Source: Aristolochia californica | Lineage: Eukaryota > Streptophyta > Magnoliopsida > Piperales > Aristolochiaceae | Direction of reading: 5' to 3' | DNA length: 64,000 bases | Assembly: GCA_029961685.1 (NCBI GenBank) | Contig: JARWKL010000012.1 | Span: 19,267,227 to 19,331,226, forward strand | Shown: one piece after another, positions 1 through 11,595 of the stretch | Layout of the letters: each line of letters starts with the position of its first letter | How positions within the stretch are numbered: position 1 is the stretch's first letter | Notes under the pieces: model-generated | What the model was told of the DNA's origin: nothing | The model's database searches: none | Seen by the model: the letters and a program-made list of their open reading frames with translations, nothing else | Position numbers and translations under genes: made by a program

Positions 1-2300
1 AACAATGATTTTAACCTTTTCAAAAATATGATTACTTCTTATAGTCTATGGTCAATGGTGTTGAGGTTGTATAATTTATCCTTGTGGAAGTGTATGAAAG
101 ATAATTGTTTCATGGTGAGTTTACTAATTCCTAGATTGAAGTCACCATGTAATGATATTCAAACTTATTTACACCCATTATAGATGAGTTGAAGGAGTTA
201 TGGGAGGAAGGAGTGCAAAGTTTTGATGCATTTACAAGAGAAGTTCTATGATGTATGTTGCAGTTTTTTGGACCATGAATGATTTATGGCTTATGGTTCA
301 ACTCTCAGGTTAGAGTAACTTACAAGCCCAAAATATTTTCCCATGATTCACTTCATAACTCAACCTTTTACTTAGCCCAAGAGGGTCTGACCATGCTATG
401 GAAGATAACTGGAAGAGGAGAGCACAAGTTAAACCTCCAATGGAACCCAATAGTAGCTAGCTTGTAGGATTTTAGTTCAGTTTATTAAGCAGGAGACTGT
501 GATTGAGTAGAAGACTTCATGTAAGGCTCAAGAAGCAAGAGAAAGCTTCAGTAAAGCCCATGTCATAGAGTAGTTTCCTTAAGTCCCTAGTAATGCAATG
601 TGAAACTCTTAATCCCACATAGGTTAGGAGAAGTGTTCAAACTCACACACTATAAATAAGTGTAAGCTCCTTTGAGCAAAACCCCTTTATTTGGACGTGC
701 TCCAACCCAAGGCATCTCAATTGACGATCTAAAGGTCATTAGGTGGGTTACACCAATCAGAGTGTTTTATCCTTCCCTAGTTAAGTTCATCTCTTGTGGT
801 AAGCTTGTTTAGTATCCCATCTATTTATCTAGTCTTTTACTTTGATCTTGTTATAGTAGGTGATATTCTTAGTATAGTCTTATCAAGCTTAATTGAGTCT
901 GTAGTGGCAAGAGGTCTCAAATGGTGAACCAAGCTGTCAATGAGTTTATCAAATAGTCTACAAGACTATTTGATTGTCTTCTAAGTCTATGTCATAATAG
1001 TCCTTAAATTAAGTTTGTGTGCACTATTACTGAATTGATCTAAGTGAAGCCTGCAAAAGAGTATACATGTTAATTTAGTGTCACTTAGCCAATTTTCTTG
1101 CAAAAGCCAGCCTATCTTACTTCCTTTTTCCGATTTTTCCGAAGCACTATTATTCCTTAAAGTCCTTATGTTATCTCTGTTGTCGAACTCAAGCCCTTAT
1201 CCCATTCATTTAGTGTCCAATGTGGGTCTTATTCAAGAGTTCTAATCCTAGTCCAATTATGTCAATGAGTTGTGTGTTTTAATTAGGCAACTGATTCAAG
1301 TGTGCAATTGGCAACTACTTCCTTGAAGAGTTTCCCAAGTTAAACTACAACTGGAGTCTTCACATTCCATGAATAGAATTCCTGAAAACCCCATAAAAAG
1401 AGTCTGAATTTTCTTAGAAGTCCTCCAAAAGTTTGAGATAAAATAGGTGACTTTCCTAGTTTAGAGGAAGAGAACTCTAGCTAAGTAACTTTCTTAATTA
1501 TCAAATCTTTTACTTTCCCTTTCCTACTGAAACTTGTCCCTGTTTATTGTAGAGTCTTTCTCTGTCTTAACAAGAGTGCAGTTGCTAGAAACAAGTGTCC
1601 CTTGTTCCCTAAGTCACATGAGATAAGCAACTTTCCCAATTTGGTTTCCTAGTTGGTGCCAATCAAAGGGATTTTCTTAAAGAACTTCCTCATCAGATCT
1701 AGGCATTTGGGTAATTCTAATTACTCTAGAAACTTCTTCGATGTCCTTTTTAGTCCCAAAAATCTATAAATACCTTCCTAAACTCATCCCTTGTGTTGTT
1801 CAAATCAAAAACACCAGAAAAGCTTCTATAACTGACTATATTAGTAATAGTTTTAAAAAATGCCTATTTCACCCACTTACCGTTTGTTCCTTAACTCATC
1901 TATCTTTCTAACCATATCTTCCATTCTCCCATGCTTTCCTTGATCTCAAGATATAAGCTTTGGTCTAGAGTCCATCTCCTTTAACCTGTATTCCTCTTGT
2001 CCTTCCTTCTTTGTAGCTATTGGTATTTCAAGTTTTCTTCTTGACTTGTAGCTTGCTCATCCTTCCTTAAACTCATCTTATCAAAACATGAAAGGAGCCC
2101 AACTTAGAATTTGGCCACAAATAAAAATGCTTTATATTTCAAATCACCCGTCAAAATCCAAGGGGAGGTTTACGATGATTTGTCAATGACGAAGGAGCTC
2201 AACTTAGAACTAGAACCAAACGCTTGCATGCCTGCATTGAACCTTGGCAGTCAATGGATTGGTTAAAGATGATGGACCTAGGCCATGCGCTTGTAATTTA
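1..2300. other. Gene-free repeat-derived DNA, LTR-like remnant
   Basis: No protein domain could be read in any frame; frames are short and broken. Around 600-720 there is a TCCCACATAGG motif followed by an ACTATAAATAAG TATA-like box and a GC-richer stretch, an arrangement common in plant LTR promoters. I infer a decayed LTR retrotransposon, but no paired LTR, primer binding site or polypurine tract was found. Weakly supported. Confidence 0.3.
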
Positions 2301-2304
2301 CCCT

Positions 2305-3791
2305 AGGGGGGTTAGTCCACAATGAAGTGGAAATGAAGTGAAAAATTGAATTGAAGTGAGATGAATTGCTTCCACTTCAACTCATGTTTGGGTGTTAGTA
2401 TAGACGAGTTCAAGTGGCTGGAAAACAAATTCCAGTGTTAGTGCCCCTAAATGAAAAATATGATATAAAGAAGAGAATTAGTAACCTTTTATAATATACT
2501 AAATAGAACATATACCTAAACATATAATTAACCAAAATAAACGTGATTACTACACTTATAAGTTATTTAACGTGTAGTCCACAATATATTAATATCTTAA
2601 TTAATGAAAAATTATATTATATTACTTAATGATTATAATTTATTATAAATTAAAACAATAATTACTTGTGACTAGAATAAATTATATAAATTAATAAAAA
2701 AATTAAAAAATAACATAAGAGAATATAATAAATAAACCTAATGGTTTAATTAATTATAGCAATTGGATAATTAAACCAATTAATGATTACAGTTTATTAT
2801 AAATTAATATACAAATTACGTGTGACTAGAATAAATTATTTAAAATAAATAAAATTTTAAAAATAACATAAACGAATATAATAAATAAATAAATTATTTT
2901 GTAATGACATAAGATATTTTTTAACATTAAAACTCACTATTTTAATAAAAAATAAAAAATACATAATAAATAAATAAATATATTAATTTATCAATAACAT
3001 AATATATTTATTTATGTATTATTAATTAATAATATATTAACACAAAATGTAAATCCAGTGGTTTAAATTTTATTATAATAAAAATAATTCATGATTAAAG
3101 TTTATTATAAATTAATATACTAATTACGTGTTATTAGAATAAAATTTTAAAAAGTGAAAAAAATAAAAAATAATAAGTCGTCGTCGAAGAGCCCTGTGGC
3201 TTCGAGACCTTCGATTTTGGATTTCCCTGGCGGCTCTGAGACCTTCGAAACCGCCGCAAAATTCTGTTACGGCGTGAAGATCAACCTCATAGCAACAAAT
3301 GTCCCTCCGTTGCTCTGCGCCGACAAGGTTCCTGTCCCAATCCGTTCTCCGAAGCATCATAGACTCGGTAAGAACCCTTAAACCTCATGAATCGCTGATG
3401 CCGATGGCAGAAACCCTAGGTATTGTACAACGAGAGAGAGACGTGATGAATGAAGTTGGGGCGAACGGAGAAAGCAGAGAAAGCGAAGACGAGGGGAAGA
3501 AATGGGGCGAAAAAACTCATCGCGAGACGAAGGCCGAGGGAAAGGGAGAGGAGAATAGCGAATGAGGATAATTTTTTCCTTTCGGGTGGGGGGAAGAAGC
3601 AACGCGCATCGCATGAGGAAAGTGGATGATTCGCAAAAAAGGTAGGAATCAACTTTCCTCCGTTTTTGCCTGGGCAGATGAAATGGTGTAATCTCACTTC
3701 AATTCAAGTCTTTTTATATTAATGCCTTATTTGTGATGACCTAGGTAATGCGGGGGGAATTCATTCCACTTCATTGTGGACTAACCCCCCC
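2305..3791 (+). mobile_element. Non-autonomous TIR element (PIF/Harbinger-type) with captured gene piece
   Basis: The left end reads GGGGGGTTAGTCCACAATGA and the right end carries its inverted complement (about 3757-3791), giving near-perfect terminal inverted repeats of roughly 25-30 bp. The left half (about 2460-3130) is AT-rich and matches the subterminal AT-rich DNA of the Harbinger transposon at 37.7-38.6 kb and, inverted, of the element at 5.9-7.1 kb. The right 200 bp also match that second element inverted. No transposase is present, so it must depend on a relative. Between the subterminal parts lies a fragment of an NPH3-family gene. The target duplication is not clear, so family assignment rests on shared subterminal sequence. 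Confidence 0.75.
3205..3440 (+). pseudogene. Captured fragment of an NPH3/BTB-type (phototropic response) gene
   Basis: In one frame about 3217-3300 reads LDFPGGSETFE then AAKFCYGVKINL, the conserved end of the BTB domain in NPH3/RPT2 family proteins. The frame then shifts by +1 after the Asn-Val at about 3298-3303, and continues as LRCSA, then FLSQSVLRSIIDSVRTLKP and LMPMAETLGIVQR, which matches the segment that follows the BTB domain in the same family. The stretch normally linking CAAE to the FL(S/N)Q region is missing, so this is a frameshifted, internally shortened copy, not a gene. It sits wholly inside the TIR element at 2305-3791, which suggests capture by transposition. Family members act as substrate adaptors of CUL3 ligases in light and auxin responses. 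Confidence 0.72.
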
Positions 3792-4209
3792 TCCCCCTAC
3801 CCCTAATGTTGCAATCTTCACTCTGCTTCCTCCCATCCTCCTTATTAAAATGTTGATGCCATTCTCCTTAGGATGAACGTGATAAACAAAACGAATGTGG
3901 AAAGACTTTGTTCAACTTTTTCAAATTTCATCAATTTTACATATTGACCTTTACTTTTTCGAACCTTTAGATACACTCTGAAAGTGAAAGAGAAAGAGAA
4001 AGTACTTTCACTAGTGAATAACTCTAAACCTCTTGTCGTAAGCTTGTGCACTGTAAATGGTAAGTGAAAGTGATTTACCTATGTAATTCACTTTCACTCA
4101 TTCTTAAGAAAAACGAGTGAAAGTGAAATCGGTCTTGAAGGTCAGTGAATTCACTTTTACTCGCGCGCTCACTCGTTCTCTCACTCTTGCTCTACTCATT
4201 CTGCCCTCT
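3792..4209. repeat. GTGAAAGTGAA-rich terminal region of a TE
   Basis: This stretch is packed with AGTGAAAGTGAA and its complement TTCACTTTCACT in both orientations, for example near 3980-4000, 4060-4110 and 4125-4160. The same motif recurs at 5340-5470, 11.2-11.3 kb and 60.1-60.65 kb, always at the edge of AT-rich repeat DNA. I infer subterminal repeats of a DNA transposon family; no coding frame is supported. Confidence 0.45.
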
Positions 4210-5270
4210 CACTCTTGCATTTAGATATAATAAAATTAAGTATTTGTTTTAAGTATTTTTAATTAAATTAAAAAATCTTAATTTAATTTTTTTTATATTA
4301 TTTTAAACAAGTTGAAATTTATCTTAGTTTACAAAATAGTTAAATAAAACTATCTTATACAATTAAATCTATTAGATTAATTTTATATAACAAAATACCT
4401 TTTTCTATTTATATAAATTCATGATTTTAGTATTAAATTTGATTTTTTATTTAAGAGTGATAATTTAGATATTGCAAAAGTAAAAATTTGATTAAGTATT
4501 TGGATATTATAGAAGTATTTGTTCGATCATTTTATTTATATATATTTAATTAAATAAATTATTATTATTTTTTAAAAATATTTATTAATTTAAAACATAT
4601 TAAATTTTATTTTAGTTTAGTCAAATAAAACTTTCTAAAATAAAATTTAAATCTATTAAAATAATTTTATATAATAAAATACCCTTTTTATTTATATAAA
4701 TTATTTATTTTTAATATTATATTTAATGATTATTTTAAGAGTGAGAATTTAGATATTGTAAAGTAACTATTTGATTAATATTTGGATATTATAAAATTAA
4801 GTATTTCTTTAATCATTATTTTTTATATATTTAATTAAATAAATAATCTTAATTTATTTTCAATTATTTATTAATTTAAAACATATTAAAATATATTTTT
4901 GTTTAGTTAAATAAAAATACCTTATAAAATTAATTCTATAAAATTAATTATGTATAATAAATTACCGTTTTTTATTTACATAAATATATGGTTTTTAATA
5001 TTATATTTAATTAATATTTTAAGAGTGACATTTTAGATATTAAAAAGTAAGAATTTGATTAAGCATTTGGATATTATAAAAGTAAAATTTGTTTTAAGTA
5101 TTTTATTTTATATATTTAAGTAAATAAATAAAGTTAATTTAAAATTTTAATTATTTATTAGTTCAAACAAGTTAAAATCTATCCTAACTTATTAATAAAA
5201 AATTTAAATAAAAAATATCTTATAAAAAGATAAATCTATTAGAGTATTTTATTAAAAATTTCTTATGTAC
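4210..5270. repeat. Degenerate AT-rich tandem array, period about 284 bp
   Basis: A block beginning TTTAAGAGTGA, then a TTTAGATATT motif, a GATTAAGTATTTGGATATTA motif and ATATATTTAATTAAATAAAT recurs at about 4453, 4737 and 5020, with a partial copy near 4215. The spacing is about 284 bp. One further related copy lies at about 10,860. No open frame. Likely internal repeats of a DNA transposon or a small satellite-like expansion. Confidence 0.6.
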
Positions 5271-5880
5271 TTTCCACTATACTTTTCACTATATACTAAA
5301 AAAAAAATTACTTTCCACTATACTTTCTATTATGCACACTAACACAAAAAATAATTCACTTTCATTGTCACTTTAACTTTCAATTTCACTAGGTAATATA
5401 TTTCACTTTCACTTTAAGCAAATAATTCACCCTGTTAGTGCCCTCTGTAAGTGAAATGCATTTCACTTACGTGGGATAAAATGTGCTAAAACCCGTTAGT
5501 GTCCTCTATAAGTTGGGAAGGAAAGTAAATTACAAATATAATATACTTTCCCTTGTTTTAGGCATAACGCGAGGGAAAGTAAATTCAGAGGGGTCAAACT
5601 CTGAATTCACTTTTTGTCCATCAATTACATTGGGCTGTAGGGAGGGTTATCGAATGAAAGTTTTTTGGAGAATTTTTTTTTGGCTCCTCTCTCATTCGCA
5701 ACCTTCAGCGATTTCAATCGCCCCCTCTACAACCTCTTCTCGGCGCTCGCTGACTCTCTTCCTCTCATAGTCCCCAACACCAACGACCTTCGACAACTTC
5801 TCTCTCCCCTCTCTGTAATCTCTCTGGCTCGATTCGTAGGAAACTAGGGTAAATCCTTCTTCCTAGAAATCGATGGTTAT
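5271..5880. other. TE-edge sequence, no gene
   Basis: Begins with more TTCACTTTCACT motifs (5340-5470), includes two GTTAGTG(C/T)CCTCTRTAAG motifs at about 5434 and 5498, then pyrimidine-rich DNA. The stretch 5780-5860 (a CTGGCTCGATTCGTAGGAA motif) has a diverged counterpart at about 7205-7235, on the other side of the TIR element at 5882-7131. No domain is recognisable in the short frames here. Confidence 0.35.
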
Positions 5881-5881
5881 C

Positions 5882-7132
5882 AGGGGGGAGTTAGTTTAAA
5901 ATGAAGTGGAGATGAATTACCTGCACATTACTTTGTTCATTCGATTAAGCCGTTAGTAGTGAATGACCTCTTCAGTTGAATCACACCAGGTAATCTTCTC
6001 AGGCAAAAATCGGGAAATCATGTTTCATACCTATTTTGCAAAACATTCACACGAAGCGATCTCGCGGGATGCAACACTCCCTCCCTCGACAATTTTTTTT
6101 TCCTCATTTCGCTTTTTTCTCCCTCTCTCGACCTTCATCTCCCGATTTTTTTCCCACTATCTTCTCCCTCTCGGCCTCTATCGCAGAGCATGAGAGGCCT
6201 CCCTCTTGGCCTCCCTCTCGGCGTACCGTCGGAGTGCCACCTTCGTCGCTGTTGTCTTTCGCCATTATCGGCGTCGTGAGGAAGACGATGCATCGACGCC
6301 GAGGAAGACAACTCTAGTTTAATTTTTCCTAAGTTAGGAAAAACTAAGCCAACGTCATAACTTCAATATATTTATTTTGTAAAATAATTGTTTTGTATTT
6401 ATTCAGTACATTCATTTTGTAATTACTGTATTAAATTAGTGATTTAATAGTCGTAATTAAAATATTTCTAAAGTAAACATTAGATAAATTGTTTTGGTTT
6501 AATTATCCCATTGCTATAATTAATTAAACCAATGGTTTTAAATTTTGTGGCAATATATTATTAATTAATAACACGTAAAAATATATATTATATTATTGAG
6601 AAAATAATTTATCTATTTATTTATTATATTTTTTATTACTATATTAAATTATTATTTTTAATGTTAAATATTTCTTATGTTATTAAAAAAATAATTTATT
6701 TATTAAATTCACTTATGTTATTTTTTACTTTTATTTATTTATTTTTATAATTTATTCTAGTCACACGTAGTTATTATATTAATTTATAATACATTTTAAT
6801 AATTAAATAATATAATATAGTCTTTGATTAATTAGTTTATTAATATATTTTAATACTACACATTAAATCACTTATAAGTGTAGTAACCATGTTTATTTTG
6901 GTTACTTATTTGTTTAGGTATATGTTCTATTTAAGTATATTATAAAAAGTTACTCATTCTCTTGTTTATATCATATTTTTCATATTGGGGCATTAACACT
7001 GGAATTTGTTTTCCAGTGCACTTGAACTATCTATACTAATACCCAAGGATGAGTTGAAGTTGAATCAATTCATTTAAGATGAATTGTAATCTTAACTTTA
7101 TTTCAAGTTCATTGTTGACTAACTCCCCCATT
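5882..7132 (-). mobile_element. Non-autonomous TIR element, same family as 2305-3791, inverted
   Basis: The left end is GGGGGGAGTTAGTTTAAAAT and the right end (about 7108-7132) is the complement form GTTGACTAACTCCCCC. The left 200 bp match the right end of the 2305-3791 element in reverse, including a TTTTGCAAAACATTCAC-like stretch. The right 180 bp match its left end in reverse, including the CACTGGAATTTGTTTTCCAG motif. The core (6100-6320) is a pyrimidine-rich segment unrelated to the NPH3 piece, so the two copies carry different cargo. No transposase. Confidence 0.7.
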
Positions 7133-8080
7133 GTTTCTTAATCGTTTGTCTGCTTCTCATTTTAATTTTTGCTTCCATTTTCGAAATCGTTCCTCTACCT
7201 CTGCAACCTCTCTCACTGGATTCGACAGAAATTAGGGTTCTTCATTATTTTTAAGCAATGAGACCTAAATCTGTGTTCAATTTTTTTAAAGACCTAAATC
7301 TGTGTAAGAATAAATATGGTGTGGTCCAATTCTTGGTAGAACTTCATGCCCTTGTGACGATTGTTTTGATTTAAGAAGTGCAAGATGAGATCATGTGTTG
7401 AGGAGTCCTTCATTGGAAATTTTTTTAAGAACTTTTGGTTCTGTAATTGGATCCACAATGCATTTATCCTATTATGGGCAAATAAATTCAATAAATCCTC
7501 TAACTTGCCTACCTCCATCATAAGAAGGAATTGAAAACTGGTTATTAATTCAGTTGATAGCAGCTATGGTGACCTAGTTACTTGGTCTGAGGTTGGGTTA
7601 ACTCAGCCTTGTTAATTGTAGCATCTTCTTTGTCTATTTTGCCCCTTTTGGTCACTTTGATATTACAGGTGCAAAATTAAGGGCTCCTCTTCAGGAGCTC
7701 AGACTCATCACTGGTAGATTCTTCTCCCCTCTGGTTTCTAAGGGTGACCTTGTTGTGGCTATGAGTTGATCTTATGGTAAAGACCCCTGGAATTGTTGAG
7801 TTACTGCCAACAAGTACTCTTTTCTTCTTTGAGCGATGTATGTAAGCATGAGTTCAAATGAGGGTCCATCATAGGGAGACAGGGCTAAACAACTAACCCT
7901 TTCTATATTCAATTTTTAGTTCTCTTTAGCCTCAATTTTTTTTTATCTTTATGCATTAGCCTTCTATTTTCTTTATCACTATGTTATTAGTGGCATTTAC
8001 TATTTTTAAGTGGTAAGATAAGGGGAGGGGGGATTCCTCCTTCCTTTTGTTCTTCTCCTCCTCCCTTCTCTTTTACTTTT
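7133..8080. other. No recognisable gene; leader of the Harbinger transposon
   Basis: Mixed AT-rich DNA between the TIR element and the Myb/SANT frame. Short frames only. It may be the 5' part of the transposon that follows, but I could not find that transposon's left terminus. Confidence 0.3.
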
Positions 8081-8131
8081 TTTGAAGAACAAATTATTCT
8101 TGATTCATTGTCTACTTGTTATAAGTTTTCG

Positions 8132-8760
8132 ATGGCTGGAAGGAGGAAAGGTAAAGATAGTATGGATGAAACTACAAAGAGAGCATACGACACATGGACG
8201 TGCGACGAAGACTGTAAAATGCTTGATTTGCTCATTGAGCAAGTTAATTTGGGTAACAAATTACCCATTGGAGTCTGAAACTTGAAGTTTTCAACGATTG
8301 TGTCTGTATGTTTAGTTTGGACACAACGAACCAAAAGACAACTGAACAGTTGAAAAACCACATGCGGACTTGGAAAAAAATCTATCAAATCGTTAGTACA
8401 TGCCTACACACTAGCGGCTTTGGTTGGGATCCAACAACCCAGAAACTCACCGCAAGTTAGACAGTGTGGCAAGATTACATAAAGATTTGTAAACGTAACA
8501 TAAAATGTTATGTTTTTTGCTTTATTAATCAGTATTTTAAGTGATAACTTTTCATGTAGGCCCACATAGAAACCGATAAGTATAGGTGGGAAGGTTGTCC
8601 ACTATACAAAAAATTGGCTTTAGTTGTTGGAAATTCTATTGCCGTGGGGACAGCAAGTCAAACAAGCATTGAGTCAAAAGACAACATTCCAAATACTGCA
8701 GAAGGGTCAATGATTAAGATGATGCAATTAGGGAGAGCCCAATACCTAACAATATAGAGT
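8132..8760 (+). pseudogene. Myb/SANT-like accessory protein of PIF/Harbinger (decayed)
   Basis: ORF1-type partner gene of a PIF/Harbinger transposon; such Myb/SANT proteins bind the element ends and assist the transposase. The frame opens with MAGRRKGKD at 8132 and runs through TWTCDEDCKMLDLLIEQ, the first helix of the Myb/SANT-like domain, to a stop at 8276. The domain continues in another frame from about 8297 (LKNHMRTWKKIYQIV, then TSGFGWDPTTQKLTAS) to another stop at 8458. A further exon-like part after about 8560 (HIETDKYRWEGCPLYKKLA) lines up with the minus-strand homologue at 40.8 kb. At least one frameshift and two stops make it non-functional. Confidence 0.75.
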
Positions 8761-9479
8761 CTCAAAGTGAGGTTCCTTCAAGAAGCAAAGCACCAAAAAA
8801 TGTTGGGGATAGAACTTCTGCTACTCGGCATAGGAAGAGATCTGAGAGGCCATTAACAATATGCCATCAACCCTTTTGCATATCTTTAGTCCCGTACATG
8901 TCGATGCACAACTTAAATGGTTCAAAGCTATCGAGGCATTAACTAACTTACCCAGAGAAGTCAAATTTTGTGCCCCATAGTTGATCGACACCAAAGATAA
9001 GAAGGATATGTTTGTCAAGATGAAACAAGAAAATCAATATGACTGGTTCATGGCTAAATTCAATGCAATGTAATGGACTTACACATATGTTGACAGTTTT
9101 AACCTATATTAACGAGACACATTTGATTTTGTATGATTGGCGTTGATTATTGAATATTTGTGGTAAACAATGAATGTGTATGTAGTATGAAAAAATGTGG
9201 GTAGAAATTTAATGTGTTTTTTTATGACAAAATAGTTGAAAATTATTATTGTTTGTGTTCAATATGTAGATGCTGAGACTTCTTTAATGGCGCAGTTTGT
9301 GTTAACATGTTCAAACATAAATAAATGAATGTGTTTGAACTATGTTTTCATTATTGAATGTCTAGTATTACAGGTACCCATGGATAATCTACCAGATAGG
9401 GAGAAAATATGTATTTGTAATGTAGCTTATACAGTTATACTAAAATGATTGTATTTGTATTAAATTTAAAAAGTGTATA

Positions 9480-10640
9480 GGATGAATCAAACTATTTTTC
9501 TCAAGTTGGTTGGAATCTTGAAAAATAGAGGACTCTTATTTGATACAAGGACAATATCTATGGAAGAACAACTTGCATATTTTTGTATCACTGTTGGTCA
9601 ACAACAATCATACAGTGTCACCTCAGAGATGTTTGAAAGATAAAATTGGATAATTAGTATGTATTTTAACAAGGTGTTAGATGCTATTTTCAAACTACAA
9701 TCTGATTAAATCAACCGACCTTCAAGACATACTCATTCAAAGATCTTGAACATTGATACCTATTATCCATATTTTAAGGTAAATATAAAGTTGTTTGATG
9801 AATAATTTTTAGTTACTATCAAATATATGTTCGTATTAATGAATTTTTTTTATTAGGATTGTATTGGTGCTATTGATGGTACTCATATTAAAGCACATAT
9901 CCTGTTTGATCAACAAACAAGATTCTGGAATAGGAAGGGTTTCCTCTCCCCGAACGTAATGGCAGCATGTACATTTGATATGCAATTCACATATATACTT
10001 GCTGGATGGGAGGGATAAACAGTTAATTCACGTGTATTGAAGTCCACATTAGCCAACCAAGATAAAGTTTATGTTCCTGAAGGTAAATGGGAGGGAACAA
10101 CCGATTCTCTTTATATAGTCTAATTAAATTTATTATTTTTTATTAGATTATTATAGATATATATTTTATTGTAAGCAAATATTATTTGGTATATGCTAGA
10201 TATGCAAATCTTTCAGGGTTTTTGGCTCCCTATCGAGGGACTTATTATCACTTGCAAGAATTTGGAGATAATACTCCTACGGATGAAAGGGAATTATTTA
10301 ACCAAAGACACTCATCTTTACGGAATACTATTGAGAGTACATTTGGAGTTTTAAAAACTCGTTTCAAGATATGAAAAGATGTTCCTCCTTTTGATTTTGA
10401 TGTCCAGGTAAAAATTGTGATTGGTTGTTGTATATTGCATAATTATATACGCATGGAAGATTACATGGACTTATTTAAAAATGAAGAAGATGATTCAAGT
10501 AATGATTCTGGTGGAAAACATTATGAAGATAACAATGAAAATGAAAATGAAGATAGTGATAGTAGTGATGATGTAGACACTCAAAGAAGTACTCAGAGGG
10601 AGTCTGTAGTACAATTTGCAAAAGCATCGTATTTTTGAGA
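9480..10640 (+). pseudogene. PIF/Harbinger DDE transposase (decayed)
   Basis: A three-part gene with likely introns near 9780-9855 and 10,085-10,180. Part one reads MEEQLAYFCITVGQQQ (N-terminal transposase domain), part two DCIGAIDGTHIKAH with the first catalytic Asp, and part three FLAPYRGTYYHLQEFGDN and NTIESTFGVLKTRF with the catalytic Glu. The second Asp position (ADS in the copy at 39.2 kb) reads NS here, so the triad is broken. Stops occur at about 9642, 9707, 10,018 and 10,372. The C-terminal tail (10,480-10,600) is Asp/Glu/Asn/Ser-rich and acidic. Confidence 0.8.
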
Positions 10641-11347
10641 TGTATTAGCAATTCAGAAGTGGCAAAATTATTGACTATTATGTTTTAATGTCATTAAATA
10701 TTTTTTGTGTTGTATTTTGTATGTACAGTTGTAGTTTATTTTATATTAAATAGGTAATTGAGTTATATTTTTTATTATTTTTATTTTTATTATTACGATA
10801 TTTGTGTAGTATGTTGGGTAATGAATTTAAACGAATATAACTACGGATATACGTTAGTTTAAGAGTGAGAATTTAAACACTTTTAATATAATAATTGCAT
10901 TAAGGTTTTGGATATTATAAAAGTAAGTATTTGTGTAAATATTTTACTTTTTATAAATTATGTAAATAAATTAATATTATTTTGATATTACTAATATATA
11001 TTAAGTTAATAACTATTTTATAATATATTTTTTATATAATTATTTCATATTTAAATATTAAAAAATTACAATTTGATTACAGTTTTAACAATATAAAAGT
11101 AAATATTTGTTTAATTTTTATATTTAATATATTTTATTTATTAACTAATATTAATTTAGTTTTATGAAAGTAAGATATATCACATTACCTACATTAACAC
11201 AAACAAATACTTTCCACTGCGTTGCACACACTGATACAAAGTATTTCACTTAACCTCTCACTTTCTGCAGGGAAACTAGTTAAATTTTCTCTTCCACTTT
11301 CCCCGCACTTACAAAGTGCACTAATTAGTTCTTTCTGCGTAAGTTGA
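10641..11347. repeat. AT-rich TE flank matching the 4.2-5.3 kb array
   Basis: The segment from about 10,858 contains the same TTTAAGAGTGAGAATTTA and TTTGGATATTATAAAAGTAAGT motifs as the 284-bp repeats at 4.2-5.3 kb. Near 11,200-11,330 it carries TTCACTT/CACTTTC-type subterminal motifs. This ties both regions to one transposon family. No gene. Confidence 0.5.
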
Positions 11348-11595
11348 CCAACCCCCCGAGAGAATAAACTACTCTCGCACCTCGTTCTCTCCGTACGCTG
11401 TGCGAGCTCCCTTTGCCGGACGCGTCCTCACTGGGCTCTCAGGTATCGCTCTAGCTGTTGTCTGTGCAGGTCCAACCCCCCGAGAGAATAAACTACTCTC
11501 GCACCTCGTTCTCTCCGTACGCTGTGCGAGCTCCCTTTGCCGGACGCGTCCTCACTGGGCTCTCAGGTATCGCTCTAGCTGTTGTCTGTGCAGGT
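11348..11595. repeat. Perfect-looking 124-bp tandem duplication
   Basis: The unit begins CCAACCCCCCGAGAGAATAA and ends GTTGTCTGTGCAGGT. Copy one is 11,348-11,471 and copy two 11,472-11,595; I saw no mismatch on reading. The unit is GC-richer than its flanks and contains GGTATCG and CTGTGCAGGT stretches that resemble splice borders, so it may derive from a 5' UTR or first exon. It abuts the presumed transposon end. Confidence 0.85.

Larger units (their letters stand above)
8132..10640 (+). mobile_element. PIF/Harbinger DNA transposon, decayed near-complete copy
   Basis: It contains both genes expected of a PIF/Harbinger element, the Myb/SANT-like ORF1 and the DDE transposase, in the same orientation. 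The same pair in the same order lies on the minus strand at 40.8-38.6 kb. Downstream AT-rich DNA (10.65-11.34 kb) may belong to it and ends at a TTGACCAACCCCCC motif (11,344-11,357) that resembles the GTTGACTAACCCCCC terminus of the neighbouring TIR elements. A matching left end was not found, so limits given are those of coding remains. Confidence 0.7.
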
